From positions 310,001-374,000 of the forward strand of contig NZ_CP118486.1 in assembly GCF_051124815.1 (NCBI RefSeq): a stretch of DNA of 64,000 nucleotides, in the 5' to 3' direction. Within the stretch, counting starts at the first letter, position 1. The number at the start of each line of letters is the position of its first letter. The position numbers and the translations under genes are program-made. Shown here piece by piece: positions 1-8,734 of the stretch. The stretch comes from Azospirillum sp051124815 (GTDB lineage: Bacteria; Pseudomonadota; Alphaproteobacteria; Azospirillales; Azospirillaceae). Below the pieces are notes generated by a model, which made no database searches, was not told where the DNA came from, and was given only the letters and a program-made list of their open reading frames with translations.

Positions 1-275
1 TGGACGGCTCCCTGGGACAGTTGAGGATACCCACCCCAACCGGCAAAGCATCATGCCGGTTCCGCCCTCCCCTGAGGCGGACAGCCAGGGCCTTTTCACA
101 CTCTCCGCATTTTCTTGAAAGAATCCGCGCCAGCTTTCGCCGGCCGTTCCGTGGATAGCCACAGAACGAACGGGGCGGCGCCAGCCCGCCGCCCATCCCG
201 AAGAGCCATCGGCCTGAACCGCCGCGAAATCCCGCCCGGATTCCGCGAACGGGCCGCGATTGGGTGGAGAAGGCG
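1..275. other. Leader region before flgD, no gene recognised
   Basis: No convincing coding region. The first bases could be the tail of a gene cut by the window edge (TGA at 22-24), but too little remains to say. The only clear structure is the conserved promoter-like motif at 117-155. Confidence 0.4.
117..155 (+). promoter_or_regulatory. Flagellar promoter-like motif, copy 1 (before flgD)
   Basis: An A-rich lead (GAAAGAATCC) is followed by GCCAGCTTTC at 129-138, exactly ten bases, then CCGTGGA at 149-155. The same two blocks with the same spacing recur at 2633-2659 and 5974-6000, each before a flagellar transcription unit. The layout resembles a two-block promoter. It does not look like a sigma-28 or sigma-54 promoter. 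Which sigma factor reads it is inference. Confidence 0.55.
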
Positions 276-977
276 ATGCTGGTCGATTCTGTCAGCGCAA
301 CGACGTCAACGACCTCGACGAAATCCACATCCTCGTCGAGCGGTTCGTCAACAACGTCCACGAGCGACACCTACCAAACCTTTCTGACCCTGCTGACGAC
401 GCAGCTGCAGAACCAGGACCCGACCAATCCGGTCGACACCACCAGCTTCACCACCCAGCTCGTCCAGATGTCCTCGCTGGAACAGCAGATGTCGACCAAC
501 GACAAGCTGGACGAGCTGACCAGCACGGTCTCGGACCTCGCCAGTTCGGTCACGTCGTCGCTCGGCACCACCAGCGGCGCCGTGAGCTACTACGGCAAGA
601 CGGTGGAGGCCGAAGGCTCGACCACGCCATTGCAGGACGGCGAGGCGACCTGGGAATACGACCTCGAGTCCGCCGCCTCCTCGCTCAAGCTGACCATCAC
701 CGATTCCAGCGGCAACACCGTCTACAGCGATGTCAGCTCCAACACCGCCGCCGGCACCCATGAGGTGACCTGGGACGGCGTCGGCACCGACGGCCAGAGC
801 TACAGCGGCGGCACCTACACGCTGTCGATAACCGCGTTGGATTCCAGCGGCAACGCCATCGACACCACCACGCGCTTCAAGGGCACTGTGACGTCGGTGG
901 ACAGCTCGACCGGCACTGCGGTGCTGAGCGTCGGCGGCGTCAGCCTGTCGGCGGGCGACGTGCTGTCGGTGTCCTGA
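276..977 (+). CDS. flgD: Flagellar hook assembly scaffold protein FlgD
   Basis: FlgD caps the growing hook outside the cell and lets FlgE subunits polymerise; it is lost from the finished structure. The 233-residue product has a Ser/Thr-rich N-terminus, then the conserved FlgD block at about residues 32-75 with QDPTNPVD and QLVQMSSLEQQ. The remainder fits the Ig/Tudor-like C-terminal region. I start at ATG 276 because GGAGAAGG sits just before it; an in-frame GTG at 264 would put that ribosome site inside the gene. flgE follows 36 bases later, so the two probably share a transcript from the motif at 117-155. Confidence 0.93.
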   Translation: MLVDSVSATTSTTSTKSTSSSSGSSTTSTSDTYQTFLTLLTTQLQNQDPTNPVDTTSFTTQLVQMSSLEQQMSTNDKLDELTSTVSDLASSVTSSLGTTSGAVSYYGKTVEAEGSTTPLQDGEATWEYDLESAASSLKLTITDSSGNTVYSDVSSNTAAGTHEVTWDGVGTDGQSYSGGTYTLSITALDSSGNAIDTTTRFKGTVTSVDSSTGTAVLSVGGVSLSAGDVLSVS

Positions 978-1013
978 TCCCCCTCCCCGGATTTTTGAAA
1001 GACAGGTGCCGCC

Positions 1014-2324
1014 ATGAGCCTCACCAGCGCGATGTACAGCGCCACGTCCGGGCTGACCGCCCAGAGCAAGGCGCTCGCCAGCATCTCCAGCAACATCGCC
1101 AATTCCAGCACCACCGGCTTCAAGGGCACGGTGACGGAGTTCACGTCCTACATCAACAAGACCACCACGGTGGACGAGCAGGTCGGCGGCGTCATCGCAT
1201 CGAACACCCGCAGCGTCAGCCGCCAGGGCGAAATCCAGTCGTCGGCAACCACCACCAACATGGCGGTCAACGGCGACGGCTTCTTCGTGGTGTCGGACAA
1301 GACGTCGAGCGGTGGCACCTACTTCACCCGCAACGGCTCCTTCTCCACCGATTCCAACGGCAATCTGGTCAATTCGGAGGGCTATTACCTCTATGGCTGG
1401 GCGGTTGGCGACGACGGCACCGTCAAGGCCGCCAACAAGACCTCCACCGACAGCCTGGAGGCGATCAACCTCACCAGCATCAAGGGCACGCCCAAGGCGA
1501 CCTCGACGCTGGATATCGAAGCCAACCTGCCCTCCGACGCCGAGACCGGCGACAGCTTCACCACCGACGTCGAGCTGTTCGACGCGCTGGGCAACAGCCA
1601 TTCGGTGACGATGACCTGGAGCAAGACGGCCGACAACACATGGTCGCTCAGTGCGTCCGCCCCGACCAGTTCCGCCGACGGCACCACCACCACCGGCACG
1701 ATCTCCGGCTTCCCCATCGCCATCACCTTCAACAGCGACGGCTCGCTGGCCGGCGCCACCCAGACCGACAGCAGCGGCACCACGACCAGCGTCGATCCGT
1801 CGGCCATCAGCTTCTCTGTCGGCGGCTGGACCACCGGCGCCAGCGACAGCACGGTATCGATGAATCTCGGCAGCGCCGACAGCACGACCGGGTTGACGCA
1901 GTACGCTTCGGGCGAGGACACCGCCTCGATCGGCGACTGGACGGCGACCGGCGACGGCTATGAACCCGGCACTCTGACCGGCACCACCATCGACAGCAGC
2001 GGCGTGGTCCGCGCCACCTTCGACAATGGCGAAACGCGGGCGATCTACCAGATCCCCATCGCGACCTTCGCCAATTCCGACGGGCTGGAGAGCGAGAGCG
2101 GAACCACCTTCACCCAGACCTACGAGTCCGGCAATTACCAGCTGCGCACCGCCGGCGACGGCGCCGCTGGCGAGATCGAGGCGAGTTCCCTGGAAAGCTC
2201 CACGGTGGAACTGACCGACGAGTTCAGCCGCATGATCGTGGCCCAGCAGGCTTATTCCGCCGCATCCAAGGTGATGACCACGGCGCAGGACATGCTGGAC
2301 ACGCTGATTTCGATGAAGCGGTGA
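1014..2324 (+). CDS. flgE: Flagellar hook protein FlgE
   Basis: FlgE forms the curved hook that joins basal body and filament. The 436-residue product opens with the rod/hook-family signature (SATSGLTAQ, then NIANSSTTGFK at about 29-39) and ends with the matching C-terminal helix (QQAYSAASKVMTTAQDML). These are the two coiled ends that pack in the hook core. The middle is Ser/Thr/Asp-rich and variable, as expected for the exposed domains. No signal peptide is present, which fits export by the flagellar type III apparatus. It lies between flgD and a small gene starting four bases after its stop. Confidence 0.95.
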   Translation: MSLTSAMYSATSGLTAQSKALASISSNIANSSTTGFKGTVTEFTSYINKTTTVDEQVGGVIASNTRSVSRQGEIQSSATTTNMAVNGDGFFVVSDKTSSGGTYFTRNGSFSTDSNGNLVNSEGYYLYGWAVGDDGTVKAANKTSTDSLEAINLTSIKGTPKATSTLDIEANLPSDAETGDSFTTDVELFDALGNSHSVTMTWSKTADNTWSLSASAPTSSADGTTTTGTISGFPIAITFNSDGSLAGATQTDSSGTTTSVDPSAISFSVGGWTTGASDSTVSMNLGSADSTTGLTQYASGEDTASIGDWTATGDGYEPGTLTGTTIDSSGVVRATFDNGETRAIYQIPIATFANSDGLESESGTTFTQTYESGNYQLRTAGDGAAGEIEASSLESSTVELTDEFSRMIVAQQAYSAASKVMTTAQDMLDTLISMKR

Positions 2325-2328
2325 CGCC

Positions 2329-2586
2329 ATGACCGCCGCACCGGACGAGGGGTTCGCTCGCGCCGAAGCCCTGCTGCTGGACCACCGCCGGCTGATGGTG
2401 CAGGCGAGGGCATTGCTGGTGCGCCCGACCACGCGGGCCGAACGGCTGGCGCTGGCCGACGACCTGATCGCGCTGATCGACGGGCTGGATGTGGAGAAGC
2501 GTGCGTTGGGAGCACGGATCCACCGCGGACGGGTCGCGAACGCAGCGGTCCACGCCTATGGCCGGGCGATGGCGGCGCGGCGGTGA
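2329..2586 (+). CDS. Small unknown protein in flagellar cluster (85 aa)
   Basis: Function not recognised. The start is four bases after the flgE stop, so it is probably translationally coupled to flgE. The product is 85 residues, rich in Ala, Arg and Leu, without signal peptide or membrane segment, and likely mostly helical (for example ERLALADDLIALIDGLDVEK). Size, helicity and position would suit a small export chaperone or assembly factor of the FlgN/FliT kind. I see no family signature, so this is only a guess from context. Confidence 0.6.
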   Translation: MTAAPDEGFARAEALLLDHRRLMVQARALLVRPTTRAERLALADDLIALIDGLDVEKRALGARIHRGRVANAAVHAYGRAMAARR

Positions 2587-2620
2587 ATTGAGTAGCGGTG
2601 TCGACTGCCGGCGCTCGCCC

Positions 2621-2659
2621 CAAAAATTCCCCGCCAGCTTTCCACCCGCCCGCCGTGGA
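2621..2659 (+). promoter_or_regulatory. Flagellar promoter-like motif, copy 2
   Basis: CAAAAATTCC leads into GCCAGCTTTC at 2633-2642, then ten bases, then CCGTGGA at 2653-2659. Block sequence and spacing match copies 1 and 3. It sits 31-57 bases before the ATG at 2690 and inside the 103-base gap after the previous gene, as expected for an internal promoter serving the 182-aa gene, flgK and flgL. Confidence 0.55.
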
Positions 2660-2689
2660 ACCAGACATCCAACACCCGGAGCCAAATCC

Positions 2690-3238
2690 ATGGCGCTCAA
2701 GCAGACCCTGCGGAAGCCGGCCCCGCCGAAGCCCGTCCTGACCAAGGCCCAGGCGCCCGCCCATCCCGCCGAACCCGCCTCCCCCTCCATCTTCCTCCGC
2801 GTTGACGCGGTGGAGGTGCTGGAGGCCTTCGTCGCCGAACTGGACCGCAACGCGGCCCGTGCCGAGGCGGCTGTGCGCGAGGGACGGCCGCGCGACGCGC
2901 TGCTGGCGGCCGGCGACATGCAGACTCTGCTGCGGACCTGGAAGGACCGGCTGGACGATGCGCTGGCGCAGACGCGCAGCAAGCGCGTCGCCCCCACCGT
3001 GCGCGGAGCGGCGAGGGCCGCCGCCGACAAGGTCCTGCCATCGCTTGCCGCCCGCATGCGGGAGATCGAGGCGCAGATCAAGGTCCACCGCGCCCGCCAG
3101 AACGCCATCGGCGCCGCCCTGCGCGCGGCATCCACCGCGCCGGCCGGCGTGTATGGCGTCGCCTATGGCGCCGCGGGGCGCTACGGCGCACGGGTGGCGA
3201 CGCGTACCACCGGCCATGTCGTCGGCCTGACGGCCTGA
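2690..3238 (+). CDS. Unknown flagellar-cluster protein (182 aa)
   Basis: Function not recognised. The 182-residue product has a Pro/Ala/Lys-rich N-terminal tail (about 1-35), a predicted helical centre (about 36-145, for example VEVLEAFVAELDRN and MREIEAQIKVHRARQ), and a Gly/Tyr-rich C-terminus. There is no signal peptide or obvious membrane segment. ATG 2690 is chosen because the conserved promoter-like motif lies just upstream and because an earlier in-frame start would run through that motif. flgK begins 30 bases after its stop. The arrangement suggests a cytoplasmic assembly or export accessory protein, which is inference. Confidence 0.6.
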   Translation: MALKQTLRKPAPPKPVLTKAQAPAHPAEPASPSIFLRVDAVEVLEAFVAELDRNAARAEAAVREGRPRDALLAAGDMQTLLRTWKDRLDDALAQTRSKRVAPTVRGAARAAADKVLPSLAARMREIEAQIKVHRARQNAIGAALRAASTAPAGVYGVAYGAAGRYGARVATRTTGHVVGLTA

Positions 3239-3268
3239 CGGCAGGCAACACAGGGGAGGAAACCCGCC

Positions 3269-5011
3269 ATGTCGCTTCGCGTCGCCGGTTCCATCGCCAC
3301 GTCGGCACTGCGCACGTCCGAGGTCGGGATCGCCGTCGCCTCCTCCAACGTCGCCAATGCCGATACCGACGGCTACACCCGCAAAACCGCGTCCAATGTC
3401 ACGCGCAGCACCGGCACCAACATCTCCAGCGTCGATGTCTCCGCCGTCAACAGCAATGTCGACCGCTATCTGCTGAAGACCCTGGTCGCGGCGCAATCGG
3501 ACCTCGGCTATACCGACACCCGCAACAGCTATCTCGACCGGATGCAGTCGGCCTTCGGCAGCGTCAGCGACGACGACAGCGGCGGCACCGACATCGGATC
3601 GATGATCGACGCGCTTGCCGACACGCTGGGCACGCTCGCCACCTCGCCCGAAAGCGAGAGCGCCAAGGCCGCCACCGTGCAGGATCTGTCGGATCTGGCG
3701 GAATCGCTGCGCAGCACCTCCTCTTCCATCCAGTCCCTGCGCGCCCAGGCCGACGACGAAATCGCCAGCACCGTCGACAGCATCAACGAGACACTGAACA
3801 GCATCGATTCCCTGAACGACCAAATCGTCAAGGGCAAGGCGCTGGGCCAGAACGTCACCGACCTGGAAGACCAGCGCAACACGGCGCTGAAGAGCCTGGC
3901 GACCAACATCGACGTCACCTATCAGGTCGACGACAGCGGGCTGATGCGCATCTCCACCGCGTCAGGCAAGTCGCTGCTCGACAGCAAGGTGCATGAGCTG
4001 TCCTACACGCCGGCCGCCTCGGTCAGCGCCGGCACGGCCTACAGCGCCAGCGGCAGCAGCGGATTCAACGGAATCATGCTGAACGGCACCGACGTCACCG
4101 GCTCCTCTCTGGGAGGGACTCTGGGCGCCTTGGTGCAACTGCGCGACACCGACCTGCCGGCACAGCAGGCAGCCCTGGACGAACTGGCGACCACCCTGAT
4201 GGACAGCCTGAACGCCATCCAGAACCAGGGCACCTCCTATCCCGCCCCGCAAAGCCTGACCGGCACCGAGACCGTCTCGGCCGGCGACGCGCTGAAGGTG
4301 ACCAGCGGCACGCTGCGCGTCGCCGTCACCGACGGCAGCGGCACCGCGGCCGAAGTTCTGGACATCGACCTGTCGACCCTGTCGACGCTGCAGGACGTGG
4401 TCGACGCCATCAACACGATGGGCACTGCGTCCGCCTCGATCTCCGCCGACGGCAAGCTGGTGATCGCCGCTACCGATGCCAGCAACGGCATCGCGGTCGG
4501 CGGCGATGACGGCGCCTTCTCCACCGCCTATGGCATGAACGACCTGCTGACCGGCACCGGCGCATCCGACATCAAGGTTGCGACCCGCATCGCCGGCGAC
4601 AGCAGCCTGCTCGCCACTGGCGCCCTGTCCTCGAACAGCGGGCTGACCGCCGGCGACACGGTGCTGACCAGCGGCGAGGGATCGGTGGCGCAAGCACTGT
4701 CGGCAGCCTTTTCCACCAGCCACGACTTCGATGCCGCCGGCGGTTTGAGTGCCCGCAGCACGACCTTCGCCGGCTATGCCGGGGCGATAATCCAGGGCGC
4801 AGCCACCCTCGCCGACACGGCATCCGCCGCCTACGACAGCCAGAACACCTACACCAGCAGCCTCGAATCGACCTTCTCGTCGCAGAGCGGCGTCAATGTC
4901 GACGAGGAGACCGCCGCGATCTCCACCCTGCAATCCGCCTATGAGGCCGCAGCCGCGGTCATGAAGACGCTGCAGGAGATGTTCAGCACGGCGCTCGACA
5001 TGGTCCAGTAG
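3269..5011 (+). CDS. flgK: Flagellar hook-associated protein 1 FlgK
   Basis: FlgK is the first junction protein between hook and filament. The 580-residue product starts with a FlgK-type N-terminus (SALRTSEVGIAVASSNVANA, then TDGYTRKT at about 32-39). A long coiled segment at about 115-215 follows. It ends with the conserved C-terminal helix (QSAYEAAAAVMKTLQEMF). The centre is Ser/Thr/Gly/Asp-rich with several DG turns. GGGGAGG precedes the ATG. flgL starts 11 bases after the stop, so the two are cotranscribed as in most flagellar systems. Confidence 0.93.
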   Translation: MSLRVAGSIATSALRTSEVGIAVASSNVANADTDGYTRKTASNVTRSTGTNISSVDVSAVNSNVDRYLLKTLVAAQSDLGYTDTRNSYLDRMQSAFGSVSDDDSGGTDIGSMIDALADTLGTLATSPESESAKAATVQDLSDLAESLRSTSSSIQSLRAQADDEIASTVDSINETLNSIDSLNDQIVKGKALGQNVTDLEDQRNTALKSLATNIDVTYQVDDSGLMRISTASGKSLLDSKVHELSYTPAASVSAGTAYSASGSSGFNGIMLNGTDVTGSSLGGTLGALVQLRDTDLPAQQAALDELATTLMDSLNAIQNQGTSYPAPQSLTGTETVSAGDALKVTSGTLRVAVTDGSGTAAEVLDIDLSTLSTLQDVVDAINTMGTASASISADGKLVIAATDASNGIAVGGDDGAFSTAYGMNDLLTGTGASDIKVATRIAGDSSLLATGALSSNSGLTAGDTVLTSGEGSVAQALSAAFSTSHDFDAAGGLSARSTTFAGYAGAIIQGAATLADTASAAYDSQNTYTSSLESTFSSQSGVNVDEETAAISTLQSAYEAAAAVMKTLQEMFSTALDMVQ

Positions 5012-5022
5012 AGGAGACCGCG

Positions 5023-5928
5023 ATGGAACGGGTCGCGACCTACAACCATCAGAACACGCTCGTCCAATATATGATGAAGGCCGAGGCCAAGGTGGCCGCG
5101 GAACAGGTCCGCTCGGCGTCGGGACTGAACTCCACCGACTACAAGGGCATCGCGTCGGACAGCGGCCGGCTGGTCAACCTCGAAAGCCACTACCGCCGGC
5201 TGGAACAGTATATCGACGAGGGCGAGGTCGTGAACGGCCGCATCCAGTCGATGTACGATGCGGTCGGCGGCATGTCGGACCTGACTTCCCGCCTCAGCGC
5301 CCTGATCACCGGCCTGCAGGGCGACAACGCCGCCGGCGTCGAAGGCGTAGTGGCGGAATCAGCCCAACTGATGGAGGAACTGGGCGGCTTGCTGAACACG
5401 CAGCAGGACGGCCGCTATCTTTTCGCCGGCGGGCGCACCGACCAACAGGCGGTCGATCTCGACAGCTACACCGCCGCGACCTACCCGTCGAGCGCCGACA
5501 CCGGCTATTACCAGGGGGATTCGACCGTCGCCCATTTCCAGGCGGCCGACGATTTCGTGCTGGCCTACGGCGTCACCGCCGATCAACCGGCGTTCGAGAA
5601 GGCGCTGCGCGCCTTCAGCCTGATCGCCAACATGTCGACCGATCCGGTCGACGACGATCTGCTGGCCGAGGCGACGCAGCTCGCCTCCGACGCCACCGAC
5701 GGGCTGTCGATCGTCCAGGCCAAGCTCGGCGCCGCCAGCTCCTCGCTGGAGAACAGCATCGACCGCCATGTCGACGAGCAGCTGGTTCTGCAAACCCAGG
5801 TGGACGACATCCGCAGCATCGATCTGGCCGAATCCACCACCAGGCTGTCGCAACTCCAGGCCTCGCTGGAGGCGACCATGAGCCTGATGAAGATCCTGGA
5901 GGAAAACAATCTCTCCAAATACCTGTGA
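5023..5928 (+). CDS. flgL: Flagellar hook-associated protein 3 FlgL
   Basis: FlgL is the second hook-filament junction protein and resembles flagellin. The 301-residue product has the paired terminal helices of this family. The N-terminal part includes SGLNSTDYKGIASDSGRLV, and QDGRYLFAGGRTD at about 126-138 is a typical FlgL signature. The C-terminal helix is LSQLQASLEATMSLMKILEE. It directly follows flgK and precedes the flagellin gene, which has its own promoter-like motif. The 122 bases after its stop hold that motif and no gene. Confidence 0.92.
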   Translation: MERVATYNHQNTLVQYMMKAEAKVAAEQVRSASGLNSTDYKGIASDSGRLVNLESHYRRLEQYIDEGEVVNGRIQSMYDAVGGMSDLTSRLSALITGLQGDNAAGVEGVVAESAQLMEELGGLLNTQQDGRYLFAGGRTDQQAVDLDSYTAATYPSSADTGYYQGDSTVAHFQAADDFVLAYGVTADQPAFEKALRAFSLIANMSTDPVDDDLLAEATQLASDATDGLSIVQAKLGAASSSLENSIDRHVDEQLVLQTQVDDIRSIDLAESTTRLSQLQASLEATMSLMKILEENNLSKYL

Positions 5929-5962
5929 CCGCAGAGGCGGCGCGAAAAAGCGCTAGCCCGAT

Positions 5963-6000
5963 CGAAAAATCCCGCCAGCTTTCTCCGCCTGCCCCGTGAG
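5963..6000 (+). promoter_or_regulatory. Flagellar promoter-like motif, copy 3 (before flagellin)
   Basis: CGAAAAATCC leads into GCCAGCTTTC at 5974-5983, ten bases, then CCGTGAG at 5994-6000. It differs from the other copies only in the last two bases of the second block. It lies about 50 bases before the flagellin ATG, which places a start site and short leader plausibly for a strongly expressed gene. Confidence 0.6.
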
Positions 6001-6050
6001 TCCCAGGTGAGGGTCGCCGAAACGGCCCGGTTCGATCAGGAGACCACATC

Positions 6051-6875
6051 ATGCCCGTCATCTCGACCAACACGGCTTCCAATTCGGCCCTTCGCTACCT
6101 GAACATCAATTCGACCAACCAGTCGGATTCGGTCTCGAAGATCGCCAGCGGTTCGCGCATCACCAAGGCGTCGGACGACGCCGCCGGCCTTGCCGTCGGC
6201 ACATCGCTGCAGTCGGACATCACGGTGCTGAACCAGGCGGCCACCAATGCCTCGCACGGGTCGTCGATCCTGCAGACCGCCGACGGCGGCATGTCCAGCA
6301 TCTCCGACATCGTGCAGCGCATGCGGTCGCTGGCAACGCAATCGCTGTCCGGCTCGGTCACCGACAACGAACGCTCCTATCTCGACGCCGAGTTCCAGCA
6401 GTTGCAGGATGAAATCGACGGCATCGCGTCGGGCACCCGCTTCAACGACGAATCGCTGCTCGACGGCTCGACCAACTGGTCGTCGGGCGTGAACTTCCGC
6501 GTCGGCACCACCTCGTCCGACAACATCACCGTGCAGATCGCCGGCGTCACCACCACGGGGCTGGGCATCAACACGTTGGACGTCGGCACCTCGGCCACCG
6601 CCGCCGCCGCGCTGACGGCGCTCGACACCGCGGTGACCACCCTGTCGGATGCGCGCGCCGACGTCGGCGCGCTGATCTCGCGCTTCGAATTCCGCAGCGA
6701 CATGATCGACACCACCATCGAGAACACCGAGGCCGCGCAGTCCGCCATCATGGACGTCGACGTGGCCGAGGAGCAATCCAAACTGGCATCGGAAAAGGTC
6801 CTGACCCAGGCCGCCATCGCCGTGCTGTCGCAAGCGAACCAGATGCCGGAGAATCTGCTCTCCCTTCTCCGCTGA
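6051..6875 (+). CDS. fliC: Flagellin, lateral type
   Basis: Filament subunit. The 274-residue protein is nearly all conserved D0/D1 core. The N-terminal part has ASDDAAGLAVGTSLQSDI, QTADGGMSSISDIVQRMR and AEFQQLQDEIDGI. The C-terminal part has VDVAEEQSKLASEKVLTQ and ends in LLSLLR. The variable outer domain is very short, so the filament should be thin. The size fits a lateral flagellin (laf1-type) better than the much larger polar flagellins reported for Azospirillum; that assignment is inference. It has its own promoter-like motif and a strong hairpin 10 bases after the stop, so it is probably expressed alone at high level. Confidence 0.95.
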   Translation: MPVISTNTASNSALRYLNINSTNQSDSVSKIASGSRITKASDDAAGLAVGTSLQSDITVLNQAATNASHGSSILQTADGGMSSISDIVQRMRSLATQSLSGSVTDNERSYLDAEFQQLQDEIDGIASGTRFNDESLLDGSTNWSSGVNFRVGTTSSDNITVQIAGVTTTGLGINTLDVGTSATAAAALTALDTAVTTLSDARADVGALISRFEFRSDMIDTTIENTEAAQSAIMDVDVAEEQSKLASEKVLTQAAIAVLSQANQMPENLLSLLR

Positions 6876-6885
6876 CGTTTCGTAA

Positions 6886-6931
6886 GGCCGCCGGCGGGGG
6901 TGCGCGTCCCGGCCGGCGGCCGCTTCCCCTT
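6886..6931 (+). terminator. Intrinsic terminator after flagellin gene
   Basis: GGCCGCCGGC at 6886-6895 pairs perfectly with GCCGGCGGCC at 6912-6921. The 16-base loop can extend the stem through its own G and C runs. A pyrimidine-rich tail with TTTT near 6933 follows. It begins 10 bases after the flagellin stop. The tail is less uniform in T than in a textbook terminator. Confidence 0.65.
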
Positions 6932-7011
6932 TTCAGCCGAAGCCGCCACCAAACCCGCATCGCCGTGCCATCCGCCGCACTCTTCGCGGCCGGAAACGGG
7001 AGAGCCCTGCC

Positions 7012-8694
7012 ATGACCACCGTCAGTTCCACCTCCTCCAGCACAGCGGCGACGACGGGCTACTCGGCGCTGTCTTCCAGCGATTCGGGTACCGGCATCGA
7101 TTACGCCACCCTGATCGAGGCGAAGGTCAATGCGAGGCTGGCGAAGGCAGACCGCATCGACACCAAGATCACGGCGAACGAAGCGAAGATCACCGCCTAC
7201 ACCGACCTTCAGGACAAGCTGCAGGCGGTCAACGACGCCATCGACGGGCTGCGCAACCGCAGCGTCTCCACCGGCTCGTCCTCCAACCTGTTCAGCCAGC
7301 GCACCGCCTATGTCGGCGACGATGACGTGTTCAGCGCCACGGTGGACGACGACACGGAGGTCGGCACCTATTCGGTCGTGGTGCAGCAGCTTGCCACCAA
7401 GCACAAGATCGCGGCGGACGGCGTCGACAGCAAGACCGACGCGCTGGGCTATTCCGGCAGCTTCACGCTCCAGGCCGCCGACGGCAGCGCCGTGACCATC
7501 TCGATGGAAAGCGATGACAGCCTGACCGACCTGCGCGACGCCATCAACGCCAACAAATCGACCAGCGGCGTCTCCGCCAGCATCGTGCAGGTCAGCGACA
7601 GCAGCTATCAGCTGATCCTGACCGCCAACAACACGGGCGAGGAAATCAGCCTGACCGACGACGGCGCCGGCGTCCTGTCGTCGCTCGGCCTGACCGACAG
7701 CGACGGCGCCATCAAGAACGAGCTGGTCGCAGTGCAGGATGCGATCGTCGAGATCGATGGCGTCACCGTCACCCGCAGTTCCAACACCATCGACGATGCC
7801 ATCGAAGGCGTGACGCTGAACCTCTACAGCGCCAGCCCGGACACGGCGATTTCGATGGAGGTGGCGACCGACCTGTCCTCGATCAAGTCGGCGATCACCA
7901 GCTTCGTCGACGCCTACAACGAATACCGCGACTTCGTGCTGACGCAGCAGGCGACAACCAGCGACGGTACGGCGTCCAGCGACGCGACGCTGTTTTCCGA
8001 CACGCTGCTGCGCCAGATCGTGCGCTCGGTCAACAGCGCCCTCAACACGTCGATCACCACCGACGACGGCACGGTGCTGTCGATGGCCTCGCTGGGCATC
8101 AGTTTCAACAGCTCCAACGAGCTGGAACTGGACGAAGACACGCTGAACAGCATCCTCAGCACCGATGTCGATGCGGTCAAGCAATTGCTCGGCCTCAACA
8201 TGACGAGTTCGTCGAGCCAGATGTCGCTGCTGCGCTACACCAGCAGCGCCTCGGCTCTGTCCTTCACGCTGGACATCGTGCGCGACGACGATGGAACCCT
8301 CACCTCGGCATCGGTCGACGGCGACAGCAGCCTGTTCACCGTAAGCGGCAACCGCATCATCGGCGCGACCGGCACCGCCTATGAAGGCATCGTTCTGGTC
8401 TATTCCGGCAACAGCGGCAGCGTCGACATCGATTTTTCGCAAGGGCTGGCCGACAAGCTGTTCGGCGTCATCGACGACGCGTCGGCCGACTACGACAGCG
8501 ACCTCGCCACCGCCATCGACGATCTGGAAACCCGGGACACCGAGCTGGAAAGCCGCTCGACCGACATCAAGACCAAAGCCGAGACCTACCGCACCACGCT
8601 GACCGCCTATTACGCCCGGCTGGAAGCCGCGGCGGAAACGGCGGCCCTTCTCCTGAAACAGCTGACCTACAGCGACAGCAGCAGCGACAGCTGA
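7012..8694 (+). CDS. fliD: Flagellar filament cap protein FliD
   Basis: FliD sits at the filament tip and folds incoming flagellin into place. The 560-residue product has a FliD-type N-terminus with GTGIDYATLIEAKVNARLAK and a coiled segment (TANEAKITAYTDLQDKLQAV). Hydroxyl- and Asp-rich central domains follow. The C-terminal coiled coil is near 490-545 (DLETRDTELESRSTDIKTKA, then YYARLEAAAETAALLLKQL). It lies between the flagellin and fliS, the usual order. A GGGAGAG site precedes the ATG. Confidence 0.92.
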   Translation: MTTVSSTSSSTAATTGYSALSSSDSGTGIDYATLIEAKVNARLAKADRIDTKITANEAKITAYTDLQDKLQAVNDAIDGLRNRSVSTGSSSNLFSQRTAYVGDDDVFSATVDDDTEVGTYSVVVQQLATKHKIAADGVDSKTDALGYSGSFTLQAADGSAVTISMESDDSLTDLRDAINANKSTSGVSASIVQVSDSSYQLILTANNTGEEISLTDDGAGVLSSLGLTDSDGAIKNELVAVQDAIVEIDGVTVTRSSNTIDDAIEGVTLNLYSASPDTAISMEVATDLSSIKSAITSFVDAYNEYRDFVLTQQATTSDGTASSDATLFSDTLLRQIVRSVNSALNTSITTDDGTVLSMASLGISFNSSNELELDEDTLNSILSTDVDAVKQLLGLNMTSSSSQMSLLRYTSSASALSFTLDIVRDDDGTLTSASVDGDSSLFTVSGNRIIGATGTAYEGIVLVYSGNSGSVDIDFSQGLADKLFGVIDDASADYDSDLATAIDDLETRDTELESRSTDIKTKAETYRTTLTAYYARLEAAAETAALLLKQLTYSDSSSDS

Positions 8695-8734
8695 CACCCG
8701 GTCACGGCACATCCCATCGAGAGGATTTGGCGCC

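Noticed and set aside
348..2432. Long open frame on the minus strand opposite flgD and flgE
   Set aside because: It is a by-product of high GC content and strong third-position bias of the plus-strand genes. The translation is low-complexity (Gly/Ala/Val/Arg/Asp-rich) with no domain. The same holds for most other long antisense frames in the window.
5929..6050. Sigma-54 or sigma-28 promoter before the flagellin gene
   Set aside because: No TGGC-N8-TGC element and no TAAA-N15-GCCGATAA element is visible in this gap. The only conserved structure is the GCCAGCTTTC-N10-CCGTG motif.
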